Assembly (NCBI RefSeq): GCF_041080625.1
Contig: NZ_CP163518.1
Location: forward strand, 3,348,001 to 3,412,000
Length of the DNA stretch: 64,000 bases
Direction: 5' to 3'
From: Streptomyces sp. CG1
Lineage (GTDB): Bacteria; Actinomycetota; Actinomycetes; Streptomycetales; Streptomycetaceae
This document shows positions 1-9,115 of the stretch, piece after piece; the first letter of the stretch is position 1; each line of letters starts with the position of its first letter. The notes beneath the pieces are model-generated. The model saw nothing but the letters and a program-made list of their open reading frames with translations, was not told the origin of the DNA and ran no database searches. The position numbers and the translations under genes are program-made.

Positions 1-992
1 TCCGCAGGCGTGACCGGAAGGCGCTGCTCCGCAGGCGCGGCCGGAACGCGTTCGCGGCGGCCTCGCTGACCGCGCTGTCGCTGACGGCGAGCGGATGCGT
101 GGTGGTGCACGGGGAGCGGGAGATGCTCCCCTCCGCCACCCGCGCCGAGGCCACGCAGGCGGTCACCGCGTTCACGACCGCGTACAACAAGGCCGACAAG
201 GCCTACGACAACTCCCTGGACGCGCCTTATCTCACCGGCCCGTTCGGCGACATCACCGCCGCGCGGCTGAAGGCCGGGCACACCAACAGCCCGTCCGGCA
301 ACCCGAACCACGTGCCGCTGAAACTGTCGGACGTGAAGATCACGATTCCCAGGAAGCCCGGCTGGCCGCGCTGGTTCGTCGCCGACGCACAGGGCAACAA
401 GACCGGCAAGGCCCGCTGGCTGATGGTGTTCACCCGGGGCGACCTCGGCGCACACTGGCGGGTGGCGTATGTGACGCTCGTGGCGCCCGGCGCCGTACCG
501 CAGTTCCGGACGGACAAGGACGGCTGGGCCGAGGCGGTACCGGCCGACTCCACCCAAGTCGCCGTCGCGCCGGGGAAGTTGAGCGAGGACTACGCGACGT
601 ACCTGAAGAAGGGCGGGCCGGGCTTCGCCGACGGCCAGTACACCAGCGCCGAGCGCGCCGACCGGGCCAAGCGGGCCCGCAAGCCCGGCCTGGTCACGCA
701 GTTCATCGACCGCCCGCTGACGAGCGGCGGCTACGCACCGCTGGCGCTGCGCACCGCGGACGGCGGCGCGCTGGTGTTCTTCACCACACACCACTACGAG
801 AAGCAGACCGCCGCCACCGGAACCACCGTCGCGGTCCCCAACAAGGACGTCCAGGCCCTGACCCAGGGCGAGGTGAAGCAGTCCCTGACCCTGGAGTTCA
901 TGTCCGCGGAGGTCGCCCTGGACCCGGCAGGCAACGGCAAGGTGTCGGTACTGGGCCGGGTACCGGGTCTGACATCAGCACAGGGCGAGTAA
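1..992 (+). CDS. Putative lipoprotein, 5' end outside the window
   Basis: The reading frame is open from base 3, so the true start lies to the left of the window. The visible N-terminus is an Arg-rich stretch, then an Ala/Leu-rich hydrophobic segment, then a lipobox-like ASGC with the Cys codon at 96-98. This fits a lipoprotein signal peptide, and the mature protein is expected outside the membrane. A start at the GTG at 99 would remove the signal and is therefore not favoured. The mature part of about 298 residues is hydrophilic. I do not recognise a catalytic motif, and no function is proposed. Confidence 0.8.
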   Translation, partial: RRRDRKALLRRRGRNAFAAASLTALSLTASGCVVVHGEREMLPSATRAEATQAVTAFTTAYNKADKAYDNSLDAPYLTGPFGDITAARLKAGHTNSPSGNPNHVPLKLSDVKITIPRKPGWPRWFVADAQGNKTGKARWLMVFTRGDLGAHWRVAYVTLVAPGAVPQFRTDKDGWAEAVPADSTQVAVAPGKLSEDYATYLKKGGPGFADGQYTSAERADRAKRARKPGLVTQFIDRPLTSGGYAPLALRTADGGALVFFTTHHYEKQTAATGTTVAVPNKDVQALTQGEVKQSLTLEFMSAEVALDPAGNGKVSVLGRVPGLTSAQGE

Positions 993-1025
993 GGCGACCC
1001 GACCCGACCCGCTCCCGTCAGGCGG

Positions 1026-1763
1026 TCAGTGCCGCAGTGGCCAGGCCGCACCCTCGCTCGTACCGGCGTAGCGGCCGCAGGCGTCCGTGAGCACCTCCAG
1101 CAGGCTCAGCGGATCCGGCAGCGGAAGCTCCGGGCCACGGCCCGTCACCCAGCGCACGCGCCGCCCGTCGTCACCGGGCAGCCGGGCGGGCGGTACGAGC
1201 ACGTACGACCCCCGGCAGTGCCAGCGCAGCCCCGGGTGCTCGTCCATGGTCTCGGGGTGGCAGTCCAGCTCACACGGCCACCACTCGTCCTCGTCCTCGG
1301 GGGTGCCGCGGGTGAGCGTGAAGAACAGCATGCGGCCGTCGTCGCTCTCGGCGACCGGACCGACCTCGACCCCGCTGCCGAGCAGCCGCTCCAGCGCCTC
1401 CCGGCCGGCCTCCAGGGGCACGTCCAGGACGTCGTGGGTCATACCGGTGGCGGTGATGAAGTTGGCCTGCGGCTGGTGCCGGGCCCAGCGCTCGATCTGG
1501 GCGCGGTCGGTGGTCGACTGGGTCTGCCAGGCGAACGACACCGGGTGCCGGGCCGGGGTGGGACAGCCGACGCGGTCGCAGGAACATCCGTAGCCAGGGG
1601 CGGGGTACGCGGCGGGGGCGAGCGGCAGGCCCGCGGCAGCGGCGGCGAGCAGCTCTGCCTCACGGGCGTCGTCGTCGGCGGCGGCTTCCTTCGGGCGGCG
1701 TCCGAGCAGCCACTGGGAGAGTTTGCCCTGCCGGCCGGACCGGCCGCCGAACGTCGCGCTCAT
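1026..1763 (-). CDS. Bifunctional primase/polymerase (prim-pol) N-terminal-domain-like protein
   Basis: A protein of 245 residues with ATG at 1763. It carries the Cys-rich segment CSCDRVGCPTPARHP near residues 59-73 and the following W..RHQPQANF region that are typical of the prim-pol-like proteins common in Streptomyces. Those proteins are normally stand-alone and lack a helicase partner. I do not see a confident metal-binding acidic triad, so real primase activity is unproven. It stands alone, about 130 bp beyond a TetR gene on the same strand and convergent with the lipoprotein gene. The family call rests on the Cys motif and overall pattern. Confidence 0.75.
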   Translation of the reverse strand: MSATFGGRSGRQGKLSQWLLGRRPKEAAADDDAREAELLAAAAAGLPLAPAAYPAPGYGCSCDRVGCPTPARHPVSFAWQTQSTTDRAQIERWARHQPQANFITATGMTHDVLDVPLEAGREALERLLGSGVEVGPVAESDDGRMLFFTLTRGTPEDEDEWWPCELDCHPETMDEHPGLRWHCRGSYVLVPPARLPGDDGRRVRWVTGRGPELPLPDPLSLLEVLTDACGRYAGTSEGAAWPLRH

Positions 1764-1890
1764 CTATCGCCTCGCCTCGGGGGTTGCCTCGCTGGTGTGC
1801 GGACAGCATGCCTTATCGTCCCATCTTCCTGCGCTTCGGGGGGCCGCGGGGCGGATCCGGAGGAACCGGACGAGACGTGCCTCACATGAA

Positions 1891-2505
1891 TCAGCGGGGG
1901 ATCAGGCCGTACAGGGCGTAGTCGACCAGGGTGTCCGTGTAGGCGTACGTGATCGGGGCCGTGTGCTGGAGCCAGCGCTGGGCGAGGGGCGAGACGAACA
2001 GCTCCAGGGCGATACGGGGATCGACGTCGGCCCGTACCGCCCCGGCGTCCTGCGCGGCCCGCAGCCGGTCGACGTACAGCTGGAGCTGGGGTTCGAGGAG
2101 CTTGCCTACGAACTCGCGGCCGAGCGGCTCGTTGACCACGCCCTCGGCGGCCAGGGCCCGGGAGGGCGCCGCGAAGCGCGGGTCGAGGAGCTGGTCCACC
2201 GTGATCCGCAGCACCGCTTTGAGGTCGGCGGCGAGGTCGCCGGTGTCCGGGATGGTGTACGGCTCCTGCCCCGCTTCCCGTGCCGCCTGTGTGGAGAGGT
2301 CGAGGAACGCCTCCAGCAGGACGTCCGCCTTGGAGGACCACCAGCGGTAGATCGTCTGCTTGCCGACCCCGGCCCGCGCGGCGATCCCCTCGACGGTGGT
2401 CTTCGGGTAGCCGATCTCGCCGACCAGCGCGAGGGCGGCGGCGTAGATCGCTCTGCGGGACTTCTCGCTGCGGCGGGCGGCGTCGGGGGCCGACTTCTTG
2501 ACCAT
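1891..2505 (-). CDS. TetR/AcrR-family transcriptional regulator
   Basis: A repressor-type protein of 204 residues starting at the ATG at 2505. The N-terminal helix-turn-helix lies at about residues 18-62 and includes TTVEGIAARAGVGKQTIYRWW, a canonical TetR recognition helix. The C-terminal ligand domain resembles the TetR_C_11 type (DPRFAAPSRALAAEG). It lies 26 bp downstream of the Rsm22-like gene on the same strand. No obvious divergent target is adjacent, so its regulon is not shown. I see no clear Shine-Dalgarno sequence before the start, and the transcript may be leaderless or nearly so. Confidence 0.88.
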   Translation of the reverse strand: MVKKSAPDAARRSEKSRRAIYAAALALVGEIGYPKTTVEGIAARAGVGKQTIYRWWSSKADVLLEAFLDLSTQAAREAGQEPYTIPDTGDLAADLKAVLRITVDQLLDPRFAAPSRALAAEGVVNEPLGREFVGKLLEPQLQLYVDRLRAAQDAGAVRADVDPRIALELFVSPLAQRWLQHTAPITYAYTDTLVDYALYGLIPR

Positions 2506-2531
2506 GGGGGGACGTTAACAAGCCACCGTGA

Positions 2532-3527
2532 CTACGCGGGCGGCTCCTGCGGCGGCCACCGGTCGCCCCACTCGGCGTCCCGGGCCGCCTTGTACAGGGT
2601 GCCGTGCCGCTTGGTGACCGTCGTACGGCGCAGTTGTTCGTCGGCCTCGCACAGGTCCAGCAGCACCTGGCCCTTGCGGATCTGCGGGCGGCGGACGATA
2701 CGGGCGGGGGCCGGTTCGGCGGGCAGGCGGGTGGCGACGACGTACGAGAACTTCTCGTCCTCGTACGGCAGGGTGCCGCCCTTGACCTGGCGGTGCAGGG
2801 AGGAGCGGCTCACCCGGGCGGAGAAGTGGCACCAGTCCTTGCCGGGCTCTATGGGGCAGGCGGCGCTGTGCGGGCAGGGGGCGACGACGTGCAGGCCTGC
2901 GCGGACGAGGCGGTCGCGGGCCTCGATCACCCGAGCGTAGCCGGCCGGGGTGCCGGCCTCCACGATCACCACGGCCTGCGCGGCGGCGGCAGCGGCGTCG
3001 ACGAGGGCGGTGCGGTCGGGCTCGGAGAGTTCGTTGAGCACGTACGACACCGTGACGAGATCGGTGTCGTCCAGGGTGAGGCCGGCGCCGATCCGGGCGC
3101 GCTGCCAGCGGGCGCCCCGCAGGTCCGGGTTGGCGCCGGCGATCTCCCGGCCGAGGGCGAGGGCGGGCTCGGCCCAGTCCAGCACGGTGACGCCGCGCTC
3201 GCCGGGCCAGGTCGCGGTGACGGCCCAGGTGGCGGCGCCGGTGCCACCGCCGACGTCGGTGTGGCTGCCGGGCGTCCAGTCGGGCATGGCCGCGGCGCAC
3301 GCCTCCAGCGCCGCGTGGACCGCCTCGAAGGTGGCGGGCATGCGGTAGGCGGCGTAGGCGGCGACATCGGCGCGGTCGCGGAGGATCGGGGTGTGGGTCG
3401 GGGTTTCGCCCCGGTAGTTGGCGATGAGCCGTTCGACCGCGCCCGATGCCTGCTTGGGCGGGAGTCCGTCGAGCAGGTCGGCGAGGCGTCTGCGGAGGGC
3501 TTCGGCCGGTGGTACGGGGGCGTTCAC
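2532..3527 (-). CDS. Small-subunit ribosomal Rsm22-family methyltransferase
   Basis: A protein of 331 residues from a GTG at 3527. A class I SAM-binding glycine loop, DVGGGTGAATWAV, is visible near residues 91-103. In the C-terminal half there is a four-Cys cluster, PCPHSAACPIEP followed by DWCHF, which is characteristic of the Rsm22 family and may hold an iron-sulfur cluster. Eukaryotic members act in mitochondrial small-subunit assembly. The bacterial substrate is not established. It is transcribed towards the TetR gene. The family assignment is confident, the reaction is not. Confidence 0.85.
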   Translation of the reverse strand: MNAPVPPAEALRRRLADLLDGLPPKQASGAVERLIANYRGETPTHTPILRDRADVAAYAAYRMPATFEAVHAALEACAAAMPDWTPGSHTDVGGGTGAATWAVTATWPGERGVTVLDWAEPALALGREIAGANPDLRGARWQRARIGAGLTLDDTDLVTVSYVLNELSEPDRTALVDAAAAAAQAVVIVEAGTPAGYARVIEARDRLVRAGLHVVAPCPHSAACPIEPGKDWCHFSARVSRSSLHRQVKGGTLPYEDEKFSYVVATRLPAEPAPARIVRRPQIRKGQVLLDLCEADEQLRRTTVTKRHGTLYKAARDAEWGDRWPPQEPPA

Positions 3528-3592
3528 CCGGTGATTCTATGGCGCCCTGCGCTGGTGCCGGCCCTGCCGGGGGCTCCGGCTGGAAAGAGCCG

Positions 3593-4720
3593 TCACGAGA
3601 TCACCGCCCTCGCCAGCCGCGTGGCCAGCGCCGCCCTTGGCCTGCTGTCCGACGGGCGTCTTCTTGGGTGGACCGTGTTCGCCAGCAGCACCAGGAACGT
3701 GTCCGTCACCGGGTCCAGGACCAAGGACGTACCCGTGAAGCCCGTGTGGCCCGCCGCCCCGTTGCCCGCGAGTTCGCCCATGAACCACGGCTGGTCGACG
3801 GTGAAGCCCAGGCCGGGCGGGGCGAGGAGCAGCTCGACGAAGTCGGGGCCGAGGATGCGGGCGGGGCCGTAGGAGCCGCCGGCGAGCAGGGCGCGGCAGA
3901 AGACCGCCAGGTCGGGGGCGGTGGAGAACAGGCCTGCGTGTCCGGCCACGCCGCCCACCGCCCAGGCGTTCTCGTCGTGGACGACACCCCGCAGCATCCC
4001 GCGGTCCGCCTTGGCCCACGGCCGCCGCTGGTCCTCGGTGGCGGCCGCGCCGGGGCACGGGCCGAAGGTGGTGGCCGTCATGCCGAGCGGGCGGGTGATG
4101 CCGTCCTGGACGAGGACGTCGAGGCTGCGGCCGGTGATGCGTTCCAGCACGGACTGGAGCACGAGCATGTTCAGGTCGGAGTAGAGATACCGACCGGGCT
4201 TGCTCGTCGGGGCCTCGGCACGCAGCAGGGACAGGCGGGTGGCGTCGTCCGGGCGGTCGTACAGCGGGAGTTCGGGGCGCAGTCCCGAGGTGTGGGTGAG
4301 CAGTTGCCGCACGGTGATGCCGTGGGCGGCCGCGGCGTGGAAGTCGGGCAGGTAGTCGCCGACCCGGGCGTCCATGCCGAGGGTGCCGCGCTCGATCTGC
4401 TGCACGGCGGCGACGGAGGTGAACAGCTTGGTGAGGGAGGCCAGGTCGAAGGGCGTGTCGACGGTGGCCTGGACCCGGGCGGCGGGCGGCAGTTCGACAC
4501 CGGTGCCGGTCTCGGGGTCGTAGCCGGAGTAGCGGACGGCGAAGCCCGCCGCCTCGGCGACGGCGATCACGGGTCCGCGGCCGGCCAGCACGACGGCACC
4601 GGGCGCCCAGGGGCGGTCTCCGGCGGTGAGGGCGTGCACCTCGCCGACCAGGTGCCCGAGTTCCACGGGATCGAGCCCGGCCCGTTCCGGCGTGTCGGCG
4701 CGCAGTTTCGGTGCGCTCAG
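3593..4720 (-). CDS. Serine hydrolase, beta-lactamase/class C family, probable CTG start
   Basis: A protein of 375 residues of the beta-lactamase/transpeptidase-like fold. The nucleophile motif SLTK is in DLASLTKLFTS, the second motif is YSDLN, and HTGFTG is the KTG/HxG counterpart near the C-terminus. There is no signal peptide, so it is probably cytoplasmic. No ATG, GTG or TTG sits at the right place. The best start is CTG at 4720, preceded by GGAGGG at a normal distance. It overlaps the MFS stop as CTGA, the equivalent of the usual ATGA coupling, and homologous proteins as I recall them begin with SAPxLRxDTPERAG. The pair with the upstream exporter suggests that it hydrolyses an exported or imported amide or ester compound. 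Confidence 0.82.
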   Translation of the reverse strand: MSAPKLRADTPERAGLDPVELGHLVGEVHALTAGDRPWAPGAVVLAGRGPVIAVAEAAGFAVRYSGYDPETGTGVELPPAARVQATVDTPFDLASLTKLFTSVAAVQQIERGTLGMDARVGDYLPDFHAAAAHGITVRQLLTHTSGLRPELPLYDRPDDATRLSLLRAEAPTSKPGRYLYSDLNMLVLQSVLERITGRSLDVLVQDGITRPLGMTATTFGPCPGAAATEDQRRPWAKADRGMLRGVVHDENAWAVGGVAGHAGLFSTAPDLAVFCRALLAGGSYGPARILGPDFVELLLAPPGLGFTVDQPWFMGELAGNGAAGHTGFTGTSLVLDPVTDTFLVLLANTVHPRRRPSDSRPRAALATRLARAVIS

Positions 4721-6024
4721 TTCTCGTCTCCCTCCGACCCCGCACGGGTGTTCCCCCGTGTCTTCCAGGGACGGCACATTCCCACGAAGCAGGCCGCCGC
4801 GGCCAGTGCTCCCGCCAGTTGGACCACCGCCATCGGTACGGCGGTGTGCTCTCCGGCGACGCCGACGAGCGGTGAGGCGACCGCGCCGACCAGGAAGGAG
4901 GTGGTGCCCAGCAGGGCGGAGGCGGAGCCGGCGGCGTGCCGGGTGCGCATGAGGGCGAGGGACTGGGCGTTGGGGAGGGTGATGCCCATCGCCGACATCA
5001 GGATGAAGAGCGCGGCCGCGACGGGGGCCAGTCCGGTCTCGCCGAGGGCTCCCGTGGACATCAGCAGCAGCACCGTCGCGGCGACCACGATCACCGTGAG
5101 GCCGCAGGCCAGCACCTTCTCCAGGGCGACCCGGCCGACCAGCAGCTTGCCGTTGACCTGTCCGGCGACCACCAGGCCGACCGAGTTGAGGCCGAACAGG
5201 AGGCTGAAGGTCTGCGGGGAGGCGCCGTAGATCTCCTGGATCACGAACGGGGACGCGGATATGTACGCGAACAGCGCGGCGAAGGCGAAGCCGCCGGCCA
5301 GCATGTAGCCGGTGAAGGGCAGGTCGGCGAGCAGCCCCCGCATCGTGCGCAGGGCCGTCCCGGCTCCCCCGGCGTGGCGCTCCGCGGGCGGCAGCGTCTC
5401 GGGCAGCCGTAGCCAGACGAGCGCGGCGAGCAGGACGCCGACCACGGTGAGGACCACGAACACGCCCCGCCAGTCCGTCACCCTGAGGATCTGCCCGCCG
5501 ATCAGCGGCGCCACGATCGGCGCGGCCCCGGAGATCAGCATCAGGGTGGAGAAGAAGCGGGCCATGGCGACACCGTCGTACAGGTCGCGTACGACGGCCC
5601 GGGCGATGACGATCCCGGCCGCGCCCGCGAGGCCCTGCGCCAGCCGGAAGGCGACCAGCGTCTCGACGTTCGGCGCGAGGGCGCACAGGGCGGTCGCGAG
5701 GAGGTAGACGGCGAGGCCGGCGAGGAGTGGCCGGCGGCGGCCCCAGCGGTCGCTCATCGGGCCGACGACCAGCTGGCCGAGGGCCATGCCCAGCAGGCAC
5801 GCGGTGAGGGTGAGCTGGACGGTGGCGGCGGGAGCGTGCAGGGACCCGGTGACCTCCGGCAGGGACGGGAGGTACATGTCCATGGCGAGCGGGGGTGTCG
5901 CGGTGAGGCCGCCGAGGACGAGGGTGACGAGCAGGCCGGTGCGGCGCGCCGCGCCGCCCTGCGCCGCGGCCGGGGTGGACATGAGCTGTGCCTTCGGTGT
6001 CGGTGCCGCCGCACGCTCGTGCAT
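4717..6024 (-). CDS. MFS drug-resistance transporter, Bcr/CflA type
   Basis: A 12-helix membrane transporter of 435 residues. The start at 6024 (MHERAAAP) is chosen because GGGAGG precedes it. A longer frame begins at 6069 without a good ribosome site. The motif PLAMDMYLPSLPEV near residues 45-58 and the motif-A loop GPMSDRWGRRRPLL are diagnostic of the Bcr/CflA subfamily, which exports chloramphenicol, bicyclomycin or peptides by proton antiport. Its stop overlaps the putative CTG start of the serine hydrolase, so the two are one transcription and translation unit. Confidence 0.9.
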   Translation of the reverse strand: MHERAAAPTPKAQLMSTPAAAQGGAARRTGLLVTLVLGGLTATPPLAMDMYLPSLPEVTGSLHAPAATVQLTLTACLLGMALGQLVVGPMSDRWGRRRPLLAGLAVYLLATALCALAPNVETLVAFRLAQGLAGAAGIVIARAVVRDLYDGVAMARFFSTLMLISGAAPIVAPLIGGQILRVTDWRGVFVVLTVVGVLLAALVWLRLPETLPPAERHAGGAGTALRTMRGLLADLPFTGYMLAGGFAFAALFAYISASPFVIQEIYGASPQTFSLLFGLNSVGLVVAGQVNGKLLVGRVALEKVLACGLTVIVVAATVLLLMSTGALGETGLAPVAAALFILMSAMGITLPNAQSLALMRTRHAAGSASALLGTTSFLVGAVASPLVGVAGEHTAVPMAVVQLAGALAAAACFVGMCRPWKTRGNTRAGSEGDEN

Positions 6025-6105
6025 GCGCCCTCCCTTGTTCAGAAGCCCCCTGTCGGACACGACCGGCACCTATGCTCTCAGCTCGCACACACTGCCGTGG
6101 CACAC

Positions 6106-6560
6106 ATGAGCGAGGGCGGGGCGATGGCGGGGCAGCGGGTGCGCTGGGGATCCCGGCGACGGGCTGGATCGCGGCGGCGTTCGCGGCGGATCTGGTCGCT
6201 GCAGCCGGCAGCGGCTCTGCCGCGGGGCCGGACGCGGAGATCGCCGCGGTGGCCTTACGGCGACGGGAGTCGGCTCGGGCCTTCGCGATGGGGGTCCCGG
6301 CTCGAGCGCGGCCGAGGGCTGGGGCATGTTCGGGGCGGCGCGGGCTTACGGCGGCTGGGAGTCGGCGGCGGGACCAGACATCGATGTCGTGTACATCGCC
6401 ACCCGCACGCGGCGCACCGGGCGGCGGCCGGGCCCTGCCTGGAGGGGCCGGCACGTGCCGGAACGTGCTGTGCGAGGCGCTCCGCGCGTTTGGCCGAGGA
6501 GAGGTTGCCCTGTATCCGGGCATCCGGGCGAGGACCTGGTCCCCCTCCCCGGCCAACCGT
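6106..6560 (+). pseudogene. Decayed Gfo/Idh/MocA-family oxidoreductase, N-terminal remnant
   Basis: No single frame is open, but pieces of one protein appear in order across different frames. They are GQRVRW from the ATG at 6106, then GIPATGWIAAAFAADL, DAEIAAVALRRRESARAFA, ARAYGGWESAAGPDIDVVYIAT and VLCEALRAF. This is the Rossmann half of the Gfo/Idh/MocA family, with its nucleotide-binding segment and the CEK-like motif in which the Lys is lost. At least three single-base shifts are needed, near 6150, around 6300-6325 and near 6402. The substrate-binding half of about 200 residues is missing. The block runs straight into the intact SDR gene. Confidence 0.75.
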
Positions 6561-6612
6561 ATGACGGACATGGCATTCCGCATGGCGGACTCGCCGCCTA
6601 CGCTGCGGTGCC

Positions 6613-7371
6613 ATGACTGACAGGCAATCGAAGATCGCGGTGGTGACCGGCGCCGGTTCCGGTATCGGGCGGGCGGTCGCCGTGGAGCTGCTGCGGGCCG
6701 GCTGGTCGGTGGCGCTGGCCGGCCGGCGCGTCGAGACGCTGGAGGCGACGGCGGCTCTGGTCCCGGAGGGCGCCGCGCTCGCCGTGCGCACGGACGTCTC
6801 CGACCCCGAGGACGTGGCGGCGCTGTTCGCGGCCGCGGTGGACCGGTTCGGCCGGGTGGACCTGCTGTTCAACAACGCGGGGACCTTCGGGCCGGGCGGG
6901 GTCCCGGTCGAGGAGCTGTCCTACGACGCGTGGCGGCACGTGGTGGACACCAACCTCAACGGGGCGTTCCTGTGCGCGCAGGCGGCGTACCGGCGGATGA
7001 AGGAGCAGGTTCCGCAGGGCGGCCGGATCATCAACAACGGCTCCATCTCGGCGCACACGCCCCGCCCGCTCTCGGTCGCCTACACCGCGACCAAGCACGC
7101 GCTGACCGGCCTCACCAAATCACTGTCCCTGGACGGACGGCCGTACAACATCGCCGTCGGGCAGATCGACATCGGCAACGCGGCGACCGACATGACGGCC
7201 CGGATGCAGACCGGCGCGCTGCAGGCGAACGGCGAGATGGCTCCCGAGCCGGTGATGGACGCCGCCGACGTGGCACGCACCGTACGGCACATGGCCGAGC
7301 TGCCGCTGGAGGCGAACGTTCAGTTCGCGACGGTGCTGGCGACGGCGATGCCGTACATCGGGCGAGGCTGA
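6613..7371 (+). CDS. SDR-family NAD(P)-dependent oxidoreductase
   Basis: A classical short-chain dehydrogenase of 252 residues from the ATG at 6613. The cofactor motif TGAGSGIG is at 12-19, NNAG near 87-90, and the catalytic Tyr157 and Lys161 lie in YTATK with a Ser in NNGSIS about 13 residues before. The substrate is not evident. It follows the oxidoreductase pseudogene on the same strand, and the two may once have been an operon. Length and all core motifs are normal. Confidence 0.92.
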   Translation: MTDRQSKIAVVTGAGSGIGRAVAVELLRAGWSVALAGRRVETLEATAALVPEGAALAVRTDVSDPEDVAALFAAAVDRFGRVDLLFNNAGTFGPGGVPVEELSYDAWRHVVDTNLNGAFLCAQAAYRRMKEQVPQGGRIINNGSISAHTPRPLSVAYTATKHALTGLTKSLSLDGRPYNIAVGQIDIGNAATDMTARMQTGALQANGEMAPEPVMDAADVARTVRHMAELPLEANVQFATVLATAMPYIGRG

Positions 7372-7502
7372 GGGCGGGGCCGGGCGCCCGTCGTGCGGGG
7401 CTCAATCCATTTGCACAAACGGAATTTGGAAATCCGCAGTATTGCGGCCGGTCGAGCGCATATGCTCAACTCTCCTCCACAAGAGCTTCACAGTTGGAGC
7501 AC

Positions 7503-7664
7503 GTGGATTCCGTAGCCATACCGAGGGGGGAGACGGCGGCCGTTCCACCGGACCGGAGTTGGGGGTGGACCTCGCGGGACGCGGGGTACGTACCGGTCGG
7601 TGGAACGGCCGCCGCACAATTCAGCCGCTTCAGGCCCGCATTTCAGCCATCTCAGCGCCGGTGA
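7503..7664 (+). CDS. Possible small hypothetical protein
   Basis: An open frame of 53 codons begins at the GTG at 7503, with TTGGAG about 5 bases before it. The peptide starts VDSVAIPRGETAAV and contains SWGWTSRDAGYVPVGG. GC at third positions is only moderately raised, so coding is uncertain. It overlaps the end of the convergent carboxypeptidase gene by 13 bp. The 130 bases before it hold no other gene. I do not recognise a family. Confidence 0.25.
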   Translation: MDSVAIPRGETAAVPPDRSWGWTSRDAGYVPVGGTAAAQFSRFRPAFQPSQRR

Positions 7665-8893
7665 CGCCCCCCGGGCTCCCTCGTCCCCGCCGACTCCGCG
7701 TTCACCGTCTCCGTGTCGGCCGGTACGGCAGCGGCGGCCGCCGCTGCCGCCCTGCGGCGCCGCTTCACCACCATCGTCGCCCCCGCCGCCAGCAGCAGCG
7801 CCGTGACTCCCGCGCCTTCCACCACCCGCCCGGTGGACGACCCGCCGTCCGACCCGGCCGCGCCGGCCGCCGCCTCCGCCGCCTTCCCCCCGGCCGCCGG
7901 ACCCGCGCTCGCGCCGCCCTCGCTGAGCGGATCGACGAGCGTGCCCACGGCCTGCGCCGTACGCCCGCGCCCGAAGCCCCAGTCGAGCAGCGCGGCGGTC
8001 TGCTCGTAGACGGCGTTGCTGCCTTCGGCGGGGTGCATGACCGTCACCAGCAGGGTGCGCCCGCCCCGGGTGGCGGCACCGGTGAAGGTGTTGCCGGCGT
8101 TGCTGGTGTAGCCGTTCTTGACGCCGATCAGGCCGTCGTACGTCTTCAGGCCCCACGCCCCGGTCAGCAGGCGGTCGGTGTTCTGGATCTGGAAGGTCTT
8201 ATTGCCGCCGGCCGGGAAGTCTGCGGTCCGCGTGCCGCAGTAGCCGCGGAAGTCCGCGTCCTTCAGGCCGTGGCGGGCGAAGAGCGAGAGGTCGTACGCC
8301 GAGGAGATCTGACCCGGGTGGTCGAAGCCGTCGGGGCTGACCACATGGGTGTCCAGGGCCTGCAGGTCCTCGGCCTTGGCCTGCATCTCGGCGACGGTCT
8401 TGGCGACGCCGCCGTTCATGTGGGAGAGCACGTGCACGGCGTCGTTGCCTGAGCGCAGGAACACGCCCTGCCACAGCTGCTCGACGGTGTAGGAGAGGCC
8501 GGGCTTGATGCCGACCAGGCTGGAGCCGAGCGGGACGTCGGAGACGTCGGAGTCCTTCACGGTGTACCGCTCGGTGCGGTCGAACTTCTTCAGCACCGTG
8601 TCCGCGAACAGCATCTTCAGCGTGGACGCGGGCGGGAGCCGCCGGTGTGCGTTGAACGCGGCGAGCACCTCGCCGCTCTCGCAGTCGGCGATCAGCCAGG
8701 AGCGGGCGGTGAGCCTGGCGGGCAGCCCGGAGGCACCGCGCACCTGGACGCCGGTACGGGCCAGCTGCTCGCCCCCGACGACCGTGGTCGCGGAGGCCTC
8801 GGCGGCCGTGGACAGGGGAAGGGCGGCGGCCGTCAGTCCGAGGACGGCACGTCGGCTGAGCCGGGAACATTCGCGCACCCGGGGACCGTACAC
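7652..8893 (-). CDS. D-alanyl-D-alanine carboxypeptidase (low-molecular-weight PBP, peptidase S11)
   Basis: A protein of 413 residues from the GTG at 8893. An alternative GTG at 8878 would shorten it by five residues. The N-terminus has a signal peptide including SRRAVLGLTAAALPL. The three penicillin-binding motifs are STLK (nucleophile), SGN and KNG in GVKNGYTSNAGN. The KNG variant replaces KTG, as is usual in actinobacterial members. The C-terminus has an Ala/Gly-rich linker, a membrane segment (GVTALLLAAGATMVV) and a positively charged tail, so it is anchored outside the cell, where it trims peptidoglycan stem peptides. It stands alone between two relic regions. Confidence 0.92.
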   Translation of the reverse strand: MYGPRVRECSRLSRRAVLGLTAAALPLSTAAEASATTVVGGEQLARTGVQVRGASGLPARLTARSWLIADCESGEVLAAFNAHRRLPPASTLKMLFADTVLKKFDRTERYTVKDSDVSDVPLGSSLVGIKPGLSYTVEQLWQGVFLRSGNDAVHVLSHMNGGVAKTVAEMQAKAEDLQALDTHVVSPDGFDHPGQISSAYDLSLFARHGLKDADFRGYCGTRTADFPAGGNKTFQIQNTDRLLTGAWGLKTYDGLIGVKNGYTSNAGNTFTGAATRGGRTLLVTVMHPAEGSNAVYEQTAALLDWGFGRGRTAQAVGTLVDPLSEGGASAGPAAGGKAAEAAAGAAGSDGGSSTGRVVEGAGVTALLLAAGATMVVKRRRRAAAAAAAAVPADTETVNAESAGTREPGGRHRR

Positions 8894-8984
8894 CGCGCCC
8901 AGCAGGGGATTCCTCGAAGGAGGGCCGTGTACGACATGAAATTTGCCGCGTTATGAAAATACGATGAGTTGCCGCGGTTTTCCA

Positions 8985-9115
8985 TCTGCCTGACGCCCGG
9001 TATCGCGCTGGTCATCACCGTCAACTCGGTGTCGGCCGACACGACGCAGGCAGGACAAGGTCCTGAAATCGATGTACGGACTCGGCACCGACCTGACCGC
9101 CACCAAGGTCTCACC
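8985..9115 (+). pseudogene. Relic of an ABC-transporter permease (FtsX/MacB-like) N-terminal segment
   Basis: Two frames joined near base 9050 give GIALVITVNSVSADTTQAGQ followed by DKVLKSMYGLGTDLTATK. This resembles the segment after the first membrane helix of FtsX-like permeases of Streptomyces. Nothing of the remaining protein is left: the sequence runs directly into the end of the aldo/keto reductase gene on the other strand. Assignment is from remembered family sequence only. Confidence 0.5.

Noticed and set aside
3593..6583. A 996-codon open frame covering hydrolase, transporter and upstream region on the minus strand
   Set aside because: Only its last 375 codons look like a protein family. 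The rest is the shadow of the transporter gene in another frame.
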